Shown: one piece after another, positions 53,255 through 63,867 of the stretch
Numbering within the stretch: position 1 is the stretch's first letter
How the letters are laid out: every line of letters starts with the position of its first letter
Assembly (NCBI GenBank): GCA_003666325.1
Contig: QPIL01000120.1
Location: 23,170 to 87,169 of the forward strand
Length of the DNA stretch: 64,000 nucleotides
From: Methylococcales symbiont of Iophon sp. n. MRB-2018
GTDB taxonomy: Bacteria > Pseudomonadota > Gammaproteobacteria > Methylococcales > Methylomonadaceae
Reading direction: 5' to 3'
Translations under genes and position numbers: made by a program
Notes under the pieces: generated by a model
Told to the model about the DNA's origin: nothing
The model's database searches: none
What the model saw: only the letters and a program-made list of their open reading frames with translations

Positions 53255-53887
53255 ATGATCGATAGCTATAATTTATTAACATTTCACGTTCATGGTGCTG
53301 GGCATAGTCAAGGGGGTATAGCCAATACCGTAGCAGAATTACTTACTTTTTTAGAGGGCTTATTAGAACGCTCCCCTAGCGAAGTTTTTTCTATACTTTT
53401 ACCCGGTATTTCTGGAATAGAGAATATTCATCCACTCATAGTACATTTTCCTATTGCCTTTTTATTGACCTATTTTGTTATTGATCTATTAGCTAGTCTA
53501 TTAAAAAAACCAGCTTGGCATCAATTTTCCACAGGCTTGCTCTATTTAGGAACCATCGCAGCTGGTGCCGCAGTAGCCGCTGGCTTAGCAGCTAAAGGGA
53601 GTGTTCAACATGGAGGCAATGTACACGCAATAATGGAAAAACATGAAATTATCGGCATTTCCATCTTATCTCTAGCCGTATTCCTTTCCCTATGGCGGAT
53701 ATTAAGTCATGGCATGATAGAAGGTATTAGCAAAATATTAAATTTATCTTGCTCTGCATTATTAGTCCTTTTAATAATATTAGGTGCTGATTTAGGTAGC
53801 TTAATGGTATACAAACATGGCGTTGCTGTTGAAGCAGTAAAAGATAGCATGATTGATTATTTTTATGAACACACACACTCACATTAG
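53255..53887 (+). CDS. DUF2231-family membrane protein
   Basis: ENIHPLIVHFPIAFLLTYFVIDLLA, HGGNVHAIMEKHEIIGI. Confidence 0.85.
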   Translation: MIDSYNLLTFHVHGAGHSQGGIANTVAELLTFLEGLLERSPSEVFSILLPGISGIENIHPLIVHFPIAFLLTYFVIDLLASLLKKPAWHQFSTGLLYLGTIAAGAAVAAGLAAKGSVQHGGNVHAIMEKHEIIGISILSLAVFLSLWRILSHGMIEGISKILNLSCSALLVLLIILGADLGSLMVYKHGVAVEAVKDSMIDYFYEHTHSH

Positions 53888-53931
53888 AAAAAACCAAATT
53901 TCCCATCAGCAGAAGCGTAGCAAAAATAAAG

Positions 53932-54050
53932 ACTCAGGACTCAAGACTCAAGACTCAAGACTCAGGACTTAGGACTTAGGACTTAGGACTTAGGACTTAG
54001 GACTCAGGACTCAGGACTCAGGACTCAGGACTCAGGACTCAGGACTAAAG
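53932..54050. repeat. Heptamer tandem array, 17 units (locus F)
   Basis: 119 bp = 17 x 7: ACTCAGG, ACTCAAG, ACTTAGG, ACTCAGG, ACTAAAG. Confidence 0.96.
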
Positions 54051-54222
54051 TAACTGGAACCTCTGTTACCATACGTCATTCCCGAAGTCTGTTATCGTTT
54101 ATCAGCAAAACGACCAAGAAATAGCCGTTATTTTACCAAATACTGCTTTTTTCCTATAGTTTTTGTTTAATTTATTATTATAAATCAGATGCTTGCTGTG
54201 TTTTTAAGGGTTGACTATTTAT
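54051..54222. repeat. Internally deleted body, locus F
   Basis: GTAACTGGAACCTCTGTTACCATACGTCATTCCCGAAGTCTGTTATC joins directly to GTTTATCAGCAAAACGACC; ~200 bp missing relative to loci C/E. Confidence 0.85.
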
Positions 54223-54483
54223 TGGAGTTGGCTTATACATTTTTTAAAAAAACAGACACTATCACAGCATTTATTTTTGAATAATGGTATTATAGAAAAT
54301 TCAAAAAATAATAAGACTATAAAAATATAGATAGGGGACAGGCTTAGAATTAAATACCAAATGAGTATGGTTTTGTTGGAGGTTTGAGTAGTAGAGAGTG
54401 GATTTTTTTAGTTTAGTTATTTTTTGAATGTGGTATAAGACAGAAGGCTTGTAAAGTTAGCTCTATCAGCAAAGTAACAGGAA

Positions 54484-54684
54484 TCAGTTAAATAGCAGAG
54501 AGCCTTTTTTAATATTTTTATTAGATAATATTAAAAAAGACTCCCTGCTTTTATGTTTAGCATTCCTTTGATATTTTGTTTTGTCTTTGAATGTTTGTGC
54601 TTTGTTAAATTGAAAAGCAAATTTTGCTACTGGATTTTTGCTGTGTATAAATTCCAATATTTTGGAATTTTTTCTTTTTTTCAT
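54484..54684 (-). CDS. small basic protein, ArfA-like ribosome-rescue candidate
   Basis: 66 aa MKKRKNSKILEFIHSKNPVAKFAFQFNKAQTFKDKTKYQRNAKHKSRESFLILSNKNIKKGSLLFN; AAGGAG 7 nt before ATG; hairpin within the 3' coding end. Confidence 0.6.
   Translation of the reverse strand: MKKRKNSKILEFIHSKNPVAKFAFQFNKAQTFKDKTKYQRNAKHKSRESFLILSNKNIKKGSLLFN
54494..54549 (-). promoter_or_regulatory. 23-bp stem / 10-nt loop hairpin inside the 3' end of the small ORF
   Basis: Minus strand AGCAGGGAGTCTTTTTTAATATT-ATCTAATAAA-AATATTAAAAAAGGCTCTCTGCT; two non-Watson-Crick positions only. Confidence 0.88.
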
Positions 54685-54759
54685 AATAACTCCTTAAAAG
54701 TTTTGGAATATTCTCCATAGTCTATTAATATAAACCCTTTATTTGAACATAGAACCGTT

Positions 54760-56628
54760 GTGGATTTCCAGAAAAAGTTTGGCGTTATAATTATTGGTGG
54801 TGGACATGCAGGTACTGAAGCAGCATTAGCTTCAGCGCGTTGTGGTGTCAAAACATTACTGCTTACGCAGAATATAGATACCTTAGGGTTAATGAGTTGC
54901 AACCCTGCCATTGGTGGAATAGGTAAAGGGCATTTAGTTAAAGAGATTGATGCCTTGGGTGGTGCAATGGCGTATGCAGCCGATCTTGCTGGTATTCAAT
55001 TTAGAACCTTAAATGAAAGTAAAGGGCCTGCGGTAAGAGCAACACGAGCGCAAGCAGACCGAAGTTTATATAAGCAAGCGATCAGAACTAGGTTAGAAAA
55101 CCAGCAAAACCTGACCTTGTTTCAGCAAACCGTTGCGGATTTAATTGTTAAAGGTGACAAAGTTGTTGGTATTAAAACCCAAATGGGTCTGGATTTTTTC
55201 GCCAAAGCCATTGTATTGACCACCGGTACATTTTTAGGTGGTTTAATTCATATTGGCTTAGAAAATTATAGCGCTGGTCGAGCGGGTGATTCTGCCTCCA
55301 TTGCTTTATCAGAACGCTTACGTGAACTTCCTTTTCGTGTTGATCGTTTAAAAACAGGCACGCCACCCAGAATAGACGGCAGGTCTATTGATTTTGACAA
55401 GCTGGAAACACAACATGGCGATGAGATATTGCCTGTATTTTCCTATATCGGTAATCGAGCGCAGCATCCTCGTCAAATACCTTGTTATATCACTCGTACC
55501 AATAGTAAGACACACGATATTATTCGCTCTGGCATGAACAGATCACCCATGTACACGGGTGTAATTGATAGTGTAGGCCCGCGCTATTGTCCTTCTATTG
55601 AAGATAAAGTAGTGCGCTTTGCTGATCGAGATTCTCATCAAATCTTTGTAGAACCAGAAGGTTTGCAAACCCATGAAGTGTATCCAAATGGTATCTCAAC
55701 CAGTTTGCCTTTCGATATTCAGCATCAACTGGTTCAATCCATGGTAGGTTTTGAAAATGCAGTCATTATTCGTCCTGGCTATGCCATTGAATATGATTTT
55801 TTTAATCCGATTGATTTAAAAGCATCTTTAGAAACTAAACATATAAAGGGTTTGTTTTTTGCTGGGCAAATTAATGGAACCACGGGTTATGAAGAAGCCG
55901 CAGCACAGGGTTTGATTGCTGGTTTAAATGCGGCAAGATTAGTGAATGATCTTGAGAGCTGGTGCCCACAACGTAATGAAGCTTATATCGGTGTGATGAT
56001 TGATGATTTGATCACGCTGGGCACAGAAGAGCCTTATCGCATGTTTACCAGTCGAGCCGAATATCGCCTTCTGTTAAGAGAAGATAATGCTGATTTACGC
56101 TTAACTGAAAAAGGTAGGGAATTAGCCTTAGTGGATGATGTGCGTTGGCAAGCCTTTCAGCAAAAACGTGAAGCTATAACCCAACTGCAAACTGATTTAA
56201 CCAAACAATGGGTAAGAACGGGGACAAAGCAAGCGAAGCAAGCGGAACAAATATGGGGCAAGGAGCTTAAAAAAGAAGCCAATATGATGGCACTGTTATG
56301 TCGTCCAGAAGTGGATGTGGATAATTTACTTAAATTTGCGGCTATTAGTGATATTGATGAGCAAGTGGCACAGCAAGTTGCCATTCAAGCCAAATATGCA
56401 GGTTATATTGATCGTCAGCAAATAGAGATCAACCGAATCCAGCGTTATAATGACTTTAAATTACCTATGGATGAAGATTACAGCAAAGTTTCAGGGCTTT
56501 CTAACGAAATCAGTGAAAAACTAAAAGTGCAAAAACCAGAAACATTAGGTCAAGCATCACGGATACCAGGAATAACTCCAGCGGCTATTTCTTTATTATT
56601 GGTGCATTTAAAAAAGAAATCTGGATAA
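54760..56628 (+). CDS. mnmG: tRNA uridine-5-carboxymethylaminomethyl synthesis enzyme MnmG
   Basis: [47 protein letters not shown] start. Confidence 0.98.
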   Translation: MDFQKKFGVIIIGGGHAGTEAALASARCGVKTLLLTQNIDTLGLMSCNPAIGGIGKGHLVKEIDALGGAMAYAADLAGIQFRTLNESKGPAVRATRAQADRSLYKQAIRTRLENQQNLTLFQQTVADLIVKGDKVVGIKTQMGLDFFAKAIVLTTGTFLGGLIHIGLENYSAGRAGDSASIALSERLRELPFRVDRLKTGTPPRIDGRSIDFDKLETQHGDEILPVFSYIGNRAQHPRQIPCYITRTNSKTHDIIRSGMNRSPMYTGVIDSVGPRYCPSIEDKVVRFADRDSHQIFVEPEGLQTHEVYPNGISTSLPFDIQHQLVQSMVGFENAVIIRPGYAIEYDFFNPIDLKASLETKHIKGLFFAGQINGTTGYEEAAAQGLIAGLNAARLVNDLESWCPQRNEAYIGVMIDDLITLGTEEPYRMFTSRAEYRLLLREDNADLRLTEKGRELALVDDVRWQAFQQKREAITQLQTDLTKQWVRTGTKQAKQAEQIWGKELKKEANMMALLCRPEVDVDNLLKFAAISDIDEQVAQQVAIQAKYAGYIDRQQIEINRIQRYNDFKLPMDEDYSKVSGLSNEISEKLKVQKPETLGQASRIPGITPAAISLLLVHLKKKSG

Positions 56629-57257
56629 TGGAGAATTGTCAGCAGGTTTTGCAGCAAGGGATGCAAGAACTTGCTATCACCGTAGATGATGACAAGCTAC
56701 AATTATTATTAGCTTTTATTAAGCTCATTGAAAAATGGAATAAAGCTTACAATTTGACCGCAATAAGAAACAGGGATGAGATGGCACGTTTGCATATACT
56801 TGATAGTTTAACTGTTTTACCTTTTATAAAAGGATCGCGAGTTGCCGATATTGGAACTGGAGCAGGTTTACCAGGCATACCTCTGGCTGTTTTTTTACCA
56901 GATGTTGCGTTTACTCTAGTAGATTCCAACTCAAAAAAAACACGTTTTGTACAACAAGCGATCTTAGAGTTACAACTAAAGAATGTGACAGTTCTACATA
57001 CACGCGTTGAAAACATTAAACCTGAATATGACTTTTCTACTGTTATTACGAGGGCTTTTGCAAGTTTGCAAGATATTATGCAGTTAACTCAACATCTATT
57101 GAATAAAAACGGGGTTCTATTAGCTATGAAGGCTCAGCAGTCTCAACAAGAACTAGCTACTATGACCGTTCCATATTCAATTATTCCACTGAATGTACCA
57201 GGCGTGGAAGGTAAAAGATGTTTAATCAAAATAGAAAAGTTTGTAGATAATGGGTAA
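56628..57257 (+). CDS. rsmG: 16S rRNA (guanine(527)-N(7))-methyltransferase
   Basis: WNKAYNLTAIRNRDEM, HILDSLTVLPF, VADIGTGAGLPGIPLAV. Confidence 0.97.
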   Translation: MENCQQVLQQGMQELAITVDDDKLQLLLAFIKLIEKWNKAYNLTAIRNRDEMARLHILDSLTVLPFIKGSRVADIGTGAGLPGIPLAVFLPDVAFTLVDSNSKKTRFVQQAILELQLKNVTVLHTRVENIKPEYDFSTVITRAFASLQDIMQLTQHLLNKNGVLLAMKAQQSQQELATMTVPYSIIPLNVPGVEGKRCLIKIEKFVDNG

Positions 57258-58020
57258 AGTCATTGCCGTTACTAATCAAAAAGGTGGAGTAGGAAAAACC
57301 ACAACCAGCGTTAATCTGTCCGCATCCCTAGCCGCTACAAATCGTAGAGTATTGCTCATTGATATGGATCCGCAAGGCAATGCTGCTATGGGCTGTGGTG
57401 TGGATAAAGATGAAGCTAAATATTCCAGTTGTGAATTGTTACTAGAAGAAGTACCTGCCTCAGAGATAATTATAAAAAATAAGTCTTTGGGGTTTGATAT
57501 TATTCCCGGAAATGCTGACTTAACGGCGGCTGAAATACAGTTAATGAATGCAATTAGTCGAGAGCGTCGTCTTGCAGATGCCTTATTGCAAGTACAAGAA
57601 GACTATGATTATATTTTTATTGACTGTCCTCCCTCATTAAATATGCTGACCTTGAATGCGATGGTTGCTGCTAATAGTGTATTGATTCCTATGCAGTGTG
57701 AATATTATGCATTAGAAGGGCTGTCGGCATTATTGTCTACTATAAAAAGTATTCAGGATAGAATTAATCCTCAACTGCATTTGGAAGGGATTTTAAGAAC
57801 CATGTTTGATAATAGAAGTCGCTTAACTAAAGATGTTTCAGAACAGTTATTAGCTTATTTTAAAGAGGATGTTTTTAGAGTGTGTATTCCCCGAAACATA
57901 CGCTTAGCAGAAGCACCCAGTCATGGTTTACCTATCATTCAATACGATAATAAATCCCGAGGTGCTGTTGCATATCTTGCAATGGCTGGCGAAATGATTA
58001 GAAAAGAAGAGAAACAATAG
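57250..58020 (+). CDS. parA: chromosome partitioning ATPase ParA/Soj
   Basis: VIAVTNQKGGVGKTTTSVNLSASLA, LIDMDPQGNAAMG. Confidence 0.97.
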   Translation: MGKVIAVTNQKGGVGKTTTSVNLSASLAATNRRVLLIDMDPQGNAAMGCGVDKDEAKYSSCELLLEEVPASEIIIKNKSLGFDIIPGNADLTAAEIQLMNAISRERRLADALLQVQEDYDYIFIDCPPSLNMLTLNAMVAANSVLIPMQCEYYALEGLSALLSTIKSIQDRINPQLHLEGILRTMFDNRSRLTKDVSEQLLAYFKEDVFRVCIPRNIRLAEAPSHGLPIIQYDNKSRGAVAYLAMAGEMIRKEEKQ

Positions 58021-58872
58021 ATGGCTGCAAAAAAACGTGGTTTAGGTCGAGGTCTGGATGCTTTGTTAGGAGAACTACAGCCTGTCACCAGTGTAGAGAA
58101 AACTCAAAATCGGCAAAGCTTACCGATAGAGTTTTTACAAAGAGGAAAATATCAACCACGAAAAGATATGAATCCAGAGGCACTTCAGGATTTAGCGGAC
58201 TCAATTAAGGCACAAGGCATTATTCAACCCATTGTGGTTCGATTAATTGCAGATAATCAATATGAAATCATTGCAGGGGAGCGTCGTTGGCGAGCGGCTC
58301 AATTGGCAGCTTTACAAGAAGTGCCGGTGCTGATAAAACAGATTGATGATAGAGCTGCCATGGCTGTAGCACTAATTGAAAACATCCAAAGAGAAGACTT
58401 AAATGCGTTGGAAGAAGCAGAAGCATTAAAAAGGTTACTTGATGAGCTTGAAATGACACATCAACAAGTGGCTGATGCAATAGGAAAGTCCAGGGCAACA
58501 GTCTCTAACTTATTGCGTTTGTTAGATTTAAAAAGTGAAGTAAAAAACCTTTTAGGGAAAGGATTAATAGAAATGGGGCATGCCCGGGCATTATTATCCC
58601 TAGACGGTGATTCGCAAATTGAAGTAGCCAATAGAGTTGTCAAACAGAGCTTAACAGTACGCGCTGTTGAAAAAATAATTAAAAATTGGGGCAATGAAAA
58701 GATAGCTGAAAAAAAACAAGCAGATACTGATACGCTAAAGTTACAAGAACAACTATCAGAAAAAACAGGTACCAAAGTAACCATTAATCATCAAAATAAT
58801 GGCAGAGGAAAATTGGTTTTTAATTACACCAGTTTAGAAGAATTAGAAGGAATCATTGGTCGTATTCGATAA
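58021..58872 (+). CDS. parB: chromosome partitioning protein ParB/Spo0J
   Basis: KKRGLGRGLDALLGE, GERRWRAAQLA, LIENIQREDLNALEEA, HTH QQVADAIGKSRATVSNLLRLL. Confidence 0.97.
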   Translation: MAAKKRGLGRGLDALLGELQPVTSVEKTQNRQSLPIEFLQRGKYQPRKDMNPEALQDLADSIKAQGIIQPIVVRLIADNQYEIIAGERRWRAAQLAALQEVPVLIKQIDDRAAMAVALIENIQREDLNALEEAEALKRLLDELEMTHQQVADAIGKSRATVSNLLRLLDLKSEVKNLLGKGLIEMGHARALLSLDGDSQIEVANRVVKQSLTVRAVEKIIKNWGNEKIAEKKQADTDTLKLQEQLSEKTGTKVTINHQNNGRGKLVFNYTSLEELEGIIGRIR

Positions 58873-58999
58873 CAAGCACTGATAGAGATGATCCTATAAT
58901 GTATGTAAATTAAATTTTGAGTGTCGTCCAAGCGCAAATGGCAATGGTGGAATAGGGCTTGAAAAATATTCTAATGTTTTGTCTGGTTTTTAATAGCAA

Positions 59000-59150
59000 C
59001 CCTATAAGGGCCGCCTCACTCCGCCATTCCTGCATGTTCTAAGCAGAAATCCAGGTGTTTAAAACTAGATTCCCGATAACAGACTTCGGGAATGACGTGC
59101 GGTAACAGAGGTTCCAGTTACTTTAGTTTTTAGTCCTTAGTCCTGATCCC
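59000..59150. repeat. Heptamer-associated repeat, locus G (reverse, left part of body, few heptamers)
   Basis: CCGCCTCACTCCGCCATTCCTGCATGTTCTAAGCAGAAATCCAGGTGTTTAAAACTAGATTCCCGATAACAGACTTCGGGAATGACGTGCGGTAACAGAGGTTCCAGTTACTTTAG. Confidence 0.9.
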
Positions 59151-59341
59151 TATAAGCAAAGGAGTCGTATTTGTTGAATACGGTATTAGACTTGATCACC
59201 TTGTTTTCTGCTTAAAAATAAGCTATGCAAACTAGATAAAAAAAACTATAATGCCCAGTTCATTGGAGTTCTTTGCTCCGTCCTTGCTTTACTGCTATAT
59301 ACAAATATTTAAGCAGAAGGCTTATCCCAAAAGGAGAAAAA

Positions 59342-59917
59342 ATGCGACATTATGAAATCGTCTTTTTAGTACATCCTGACCAAAGTTCTCAGGTTCAAGC
59401 AATGATTGACCGTTATAAAGCAACTATTGAAGATGCTGACGGCAAAATTCATCGTCTTGAAGATTGGGGGCGTAGACATTTAGCCTATCCTATAAAGAAA
59501 ATCCATAAAGCACATTATGTATTGATGAATGTGGAATGTGATCAAACTACTTTAGATGAGCTAGAAAGTGGTTTTCGTTTTAACGATGCTATTTTACGCA
59601 GTATGACAATAGCAAAAAAAGAAGCCATTACAACGGACTCTCTGATTGCAGCAGCTAAAGCAGAAGAAGTAAAGGCAGCTGAAACTAAAGCAGCAGAAGC
59701 CGCAGCCGCTACAAAAGCTGCCGAAACCGAAGCTGCCGAGAAAGCCGCTACAAAAGCTGCCGAAACCGAAGCTGGCGAGAAAGCCGCTACAAAAGCTGCC
59801 GAAACCGAAGCTACCGAAGAAGTCACTACAAAAGTCGCCGAAACCGAAGCTACCGAGAAAGCTGCTACTAAAACTGCTGAAGTAGAAAAAGAAGCAACTT
59901 CAAAAGATGCTAAGTAA
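59342..59917 (+). CDS. rpsF: 30S ribosomal protein S6 with long Ala/Glu/Lys/Thr-rich C-terminal repeat tail
   Basis: [25 protein letters not shown]..., followed by [25 protein letters not shown]... repeats; start preceded by AAAAGGAG. Confidence 0.95.
   Translation: MRHYEIVFLVHPDQSSQVQAMIDRYKATIEDADGKIHRLEDWGRRHLAYPIKKIHKAHYVLMNVECDQTTLDELESGFRFNDAILRSMTIAKKEAITTDSLIAAAKAEEVKAAETKAAEAAAATKAAETEAAEKAATKAAETEAGEKAATKAAETEATEEVTTKVAETEATEKAATKTAEVEKEATSKDAK
59705..59880 (+). repeat. In-frame ~39-bp minisatellite in the 3' part of rpsF
   Basis: Unit ~ACAAAAGCTGCCGAAACCGAAGCTGCCGAGAAAGCCGCT repeated with decay. Confidence 0.9.
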
Positions 59918-59946
59918 ACCCACAAGTAAAACATTAGAGGATTATC

Positions 59947-60174
59947 ATGGCAACTAACATGAGACATAAAAAAATGAGTCAATTTGATACTGAAGGCTCT
60001 CCAGAGATTGATTATAAAAATATTGCTTTGTTAAGTGAATACATAGCAGAAACAGGTAAAATTATTCCTGGTCGTATTACAGGTACAGCAGCAAAGTATC
60101 AAAGACAGCTTTCAACAGCAATAAAGCAAGCGAGATATGTTGCTTTATTGCCTTTTTGCGATTCACATAAATAG
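59947..60174 (+). CDS. rpsR: 30S ribosomal protein S18
   Basis: [50 protein letters not shown]. Confidence 0.98.
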   Translation: MATNMRHKKMSQFDTEGSPEIDYKNIALLSEYIAETGKIIPGRITGTAAKYQRQLSTAIKQARYVALLPFCDSHK

Positions 60175-60192
60175 GTTTAGCGGTAAGTAGAG

Positions 60193-61107
60193 ATGAACTT
60201 TCTGGCAGCTTATATAATGAAAGGAAGAATGCAAGCCATGATAGTTGCTTCTTCGTTGGCATTATTGTCGTTAGTTTTGCCTCCTGCAAGTATCGTAAGT
60301 TCAGCCTCTGTAGCATTAGTTACTTTAAGACGGGGGGGATATGAGGGATTTTATGTTCTCATCTGTGCTTGCCTATCAGCCGCATTGCTTGGTTTTTTTC
60401 TTTTTGGTAGTTTTCAGTTTGCCTTGCTTTATGGCTTGATGTTATGGCTACCGATATGGTTTATTTCCATTGTATTAAGAAGAAATAAGCATTTATCCGT
60501 TGCAATTGAAATTGCTGTAATTATAGGAATTATTGCTGTAATAGGTTTTTATGTCTATGTCAGTGATCCTGCTTTGATGTGGCAAGCGGTACTTGAAGGG
60601 ATGGTAAAACCCATGTTGGCTAATGATTCTGATATGCCAGTAGATGACATTAAACAATCCATCCAGATATTTTCCCACTATATGACGGGAGGTATAACTG
60701 CTGGAGCTATTTATGGACTATTGTTTGGGCTATTCTTAGCGCGGATGTGGCAAGCAGCACTTTATAATCCAGGTGGTTTTAGAGAAGAATATCTCACCCT
60801 TAAAGTCCGCCCTAAAGTGGCTTTAGTGAGTGTTTTTGTTTTAATGATGGCATGGTTTATGTCGGGTGATATTGCAGAGATTTTCTGGAATATAACAATT
60901 ATTTTTATTGTTTTATATACATTCATAGGTACAGCAATATTACACGCCGCTTTTTCAACATTGAAAATGAAGCGTTTTTTGGTGCCAATGCTATACGTAA
61001 CGCTGATAATGATTCCTCATGCTATTGCAGTTGTCATTATTGTAGGGATAACTGATGTTTGGGTAGACTTACGCAGTAAATTTTCAAATAAAGTAAGGAC
61101 TGAATAG
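60193..61107 (+). CDS. DUF2232-like (YybS-type) membrane protein
   Basis: ~300 aa polytopic protein between rpsR and rplI; location and topology match this family. Confidence 0.75.
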   Translation: MNFLAAYIMKGRMQAMIVASSLALLSLVLPPASIVSSASVALVTLRRGGYEGFYVLICACLSAALLGFFLFGSFQFALLYGLMLWLPIWFISIVLRRNKHLSVAIEIAVIIGIIAVIGFYVYVSDPALMWQAVLEGMVKPMLANDSDMPVDDIKQSIQIFSHYMTGGITAGAIYGLLFGLFLARMWQAALYNPGGFREEYLTLKVRPKVALVSVFVLMMAWFMSGDIAEIFWNITIIFIVLYTFIGTAILHAAFSTLKMKRFLVPMLYVTLIMIPHAIAVVIIVGITDVWVDLRSKFSNKVRTE

Positions 61108-61150
61108 TTCTTGAATATTCGATTCAAAATCGATGTAAGGAGCATTAAAG

Positions 61151-61600
61151 ATGGAAGTTATTCTTCTTGAAAAAATAGCTAACTTAGGTGACTTAGGTGA
61201 CAAGGTTAGTATTAAGGCAGGTTATGGTAGAAATTATCTGCTTCCACAAGGTAAAGCTGTAGTAGCAACTGCTGAAAAAATTAAAGAATTTGAAACACTT
61301 CGTGTCGAACTTGAACAAATAGCAGCAGAGAAATTAGCCGCTGCCAGTGCACACGCGATTGCTTTGAGTGAATTGACGGTTGTTATTACTCATAAAGCAG
61401 GCGATGAAGGCAAATTATTTGGTTCTGTAGGAACTCAAAATATTGCAGATGCATTGACAGAAGCAGGTGTTAAAGTTGAGAAGCATGAAGTTAGAATGCC
61501 TACGGGGGTAATACGTCAAATAGGTAATTATAATATTGACATTCATCTGCATTCAGATGTGATAGTAACATTATCCATTGAGATTGCCGCTGAAGCATAA
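61151..61600 (+). CDS. rplI: 50S ribosomal protein L9
   Basis: [40 protein letters not shown]. Confidence 0.98.
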   Translation: MEVILLEKIANLGDLGDKVSIKAGYGRNYLLPQGKAVVATAEKIKEFETLRVELEQIAAEKLAAASAHAIALSELTVVITHKAGDEGKLFGSVGTQNIADALTEAGVKVEKHEVRMPTGVIRQIGNYNIDIHLHSDVIVTLSIEIAAEA

Positions 61601-61606
61601 AACATT

Positions 61607-62551
61607 ATGATCATCGTAACTGGAGGTGCAGGCTTTATTGGTAGCAACCTTGTGCTGGGTTTGAACCAGCGAGGTTACGATGATATTTTAGTGGTCGATG
61701 ACTTGACTAACGGTGTTAAGTATAAAAACTTAGTAGATTGTCAGATTGCCGATTACCAAGATAAAAATGATTTTTTGCTAAAATTACAACAAGGTTTTTA
61801 TTCAGCTACATCAATAAAAGCCATTTTTCATCAGGGTGCTTGTTCTACTACAACAGAGTGGGATGGGTGCTATATGATGAAAAATAACTATGAATACAGC
61901 AAGACCTTATTGCATTATTGTCAGTCGCATAAAATTCCTTTCATTTATGCATCCAGTGCTGCCGTGTATGGTTCTGATAATAATTTTAAAGAACAACTGA
62001 GCTATGAAAAGCCGTTGAATGTTTATGCGTATTCAAAATTTCAGTTCGATCAATATTACAGACGCTTTCAAAACAAACTAACGGCACAAGTGGTTGGTTT
62101 ACGATACTTTAATGTTTACGGCCCACACGAAGAGCATAAAGGTAGCATGGCAAGTGTTGCATTTCATCTTAATAATCAGATTAAAAAGTCAAATAGTGTT
62201 CGTCTTTTTGAAGGATGCGATGGCTATGGAAATGGTGAGCAACAACGAGACTTTATTTATGTAGCTGATGTCGTTGATATTAACTTATGGTTTTTAGATA
62301 ACCCTCAAGTTTCTGGTTTATATAATACGGGAACAGGGCGCGCTCAGAGCTTTAATGACGTAGCTAATGCAGTATTGGCATACCATCAGCAGGGTCAACT
62401 TGAATATATTCCTTTTCCAGAGCATTTGAAGGGATGTTATCAAAGTTTTACCGAAGCTAATTTAGAAAACTTGAGATCTGTTGGCTGTGATTATCAATTC
62501 AAATCTGTAGAAGAAGGTGTACAACTCTATATGAAATGGTTGAACAAATAG
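61607..62551 (+). CDS. hldD: ADP-L-glycero-D-manno-heptose 6-epimerase
   Basis: [69 protein letters not shown]. Confidence 0.97.
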   Translation: MIIVTGGAGFIGSNLVLGLNQRGYDDILVVDDLTNGVKYKNLVDCQIADYQDKNDFLLKLQQGFYSATSIKAIFHQGACSTTTEWDGCYMMKNNYEYSKTLLHYCQSHKIPFIYASSAAVYGSDNNFKEQLSYEKPLNVYAYSKFQFDQYYRRFQNKLTAQVVGLRYFNVYGPHEEHKGSMASVAFHLNNQIKKSNSVRLFEGCDGYGNGEQQRDFIYVADVVDINLWFLDNPQVSGLYNTGTGRAQSFNDVANAVLAYHQQGQLEYIPFPEHLKGCYQSFTEANLENLRSVGCDYQFKSVEEGVQLYMKWLNK

Positions 62552-62575
62552 CTCAGATTCGAATTTATTCGTATT

Positions 62576-63838
62576 ATGCTTAAAATTTATACTGTTTTAT
62601 TTTATTTATTAACTCCCTTTATACTGCTACGTCTCTATTGGCGTGGAATCAAAGCACCAGAATATCGAAAACGCTGGCTAGAGCGCCTAGCTATTTATCA
62701 AAAACAATATCCGACTAATGTCATCTGGATTCATGCTGTATCAGTCGGCGAGGCTGAAGCCATTTTCCCCTTGGTTAAACAATTACAGCTAATATCCCCA
62801 TCAAATAATATCCTTATTACAACAACAACGCCTACGGGTTCAGCAAGAGTACAAGCTGTGCTGAATAATACAGTTGCGCATGTTTACTTACCCTATGATT
62901 TACCCGTTGTAGTAAAACAATTTCTATCCGTTTTTAAGCCTAAAATAGCGATAATTATGGAAAAGGAAATTTGGCCAAATATTTATGCCCAGTGTGCAGA
63001 TAACCATATTCCTTTAATGATTATCAATGCGCGATTATCGGCCAATTCAGCAAAAGGCTATAAAAAAATAGCCGCTTTAGTTAAGCCTGCATTATCAAAA
63101 GTTTGCTGGGTTTTGACGCAAACAAAAGAAGACCGCAGACGCTTTATTGATATTGGAGCAAGAGAAGAAAAAGTCTCTGTTTCGGGGAATATCAAGTTTG
63201 ATTTAGCAATAGATAATAATATTGTTCAACAAGCGAAAGAAATAAAGAAAGAATGCTTTATTAATCGCTTTGTGTGGATTATTGCAAGTACCCATAAAGG
63301 GGAAGAAAGTATTTTTTTAGAACTATATTTGCAACTAAAAAAACAGATTCCTGAATTACTTTTGTTAATTGTGCCTAGGCATCCAGAACGGTTTAATGCA
63401 GTAAAGTCATTAGTTGAAGAAGCGAATTTTAATGTCTGTATGCGTAGTACAGGTCAACTATGTACAGATGCAATTGATGTTTATATTGCAGATACGATAG
63501 GTGAATTAAAGTTATTGTATGGCGTTGCAGATATTTGTTTTGTTGCTGGTAGCATGGTTCCGGTGGGGGGGCATAATGTTCTGGAGCCTGCTGTTATGGA
63601 GGTTCCAGTCTTATTTGGCTCATATATGATGAACTTTAAAGAAATTGCCAGAAATGTGATAGATCTTGGAGCAGCCATACAATGTGAGACTAATGCACAA
63701 ATTTTAGATACCGTGCTACGTTTGTATAATGATTCTGATTTCAGTGCAGAAATGGTTGAAAAAGCAACTCTTTTTATAAAGCAAAATAAAGGCGCCACAG
63801 AAAAGACAGTGGGTATAATTATGCAGACTTTGAATTAA
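62576..63838 (+). CDS. waaA: 3-deoxy-D-manno-octulosonic acid transferase
   Basis: WIHAVSVGEAEAIFPLV, VEKEIWPN-like MEKEIWPNIY, FVAGSMVPVGGHNVLEPAVMEVPVLFG. Confidence 0.97.
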   Translation: MLKIYTVLFYLLTPFILLRLYWRGIKAPEYRKRWLERLAIYQKQYPTNVIWIHAVSVGEAEAIFPLVKQLQLISPSNNILITTTTPTGSARVQAVLNNTVAHVYLPYDLPVVVKQFLSVFKPKIAIIMEKEIWPNIYAQCADNHIPLMIINARLSANSAKGYKKIAALVKPALSKVCWVLTQTKEDRRRFIDIGAREEKVSVSGNIKFDLAIDNNIVQQAKEIKKECFINRFVWIIASTHKGEESIFLELYLQLKKQIPELLLLIVPRHPERFNAVKSLVEEANFNVCMRSTGQLCTDAIDVYIADTIGELKLLYGVADICFVAGSMVPVGGHNVLEPAVMEVPVLFGSYMMNFKEIARNVIDLGAAIQCETNAQILDTVLRLYNDSDFSAEMVEKATLFIKQNKGATEKTVGIIMQTLN

Positions 63839-63867
63839 TAGTTAGTCAAGCTTTAAAAAGGATCAGG

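Noticed and set aside
54681-54911. 76-aa minus-strand ORF overlapping the mnmG start
   Set aside because: Antisense to the strongly conserved MnmG N-terminus; no independent support.
59542-59982. 146-aa antisense ORF (Ala/Ser/Val-rich)
   Set aside because: Mirror of the rpsF minisatellite; repeat artefact.
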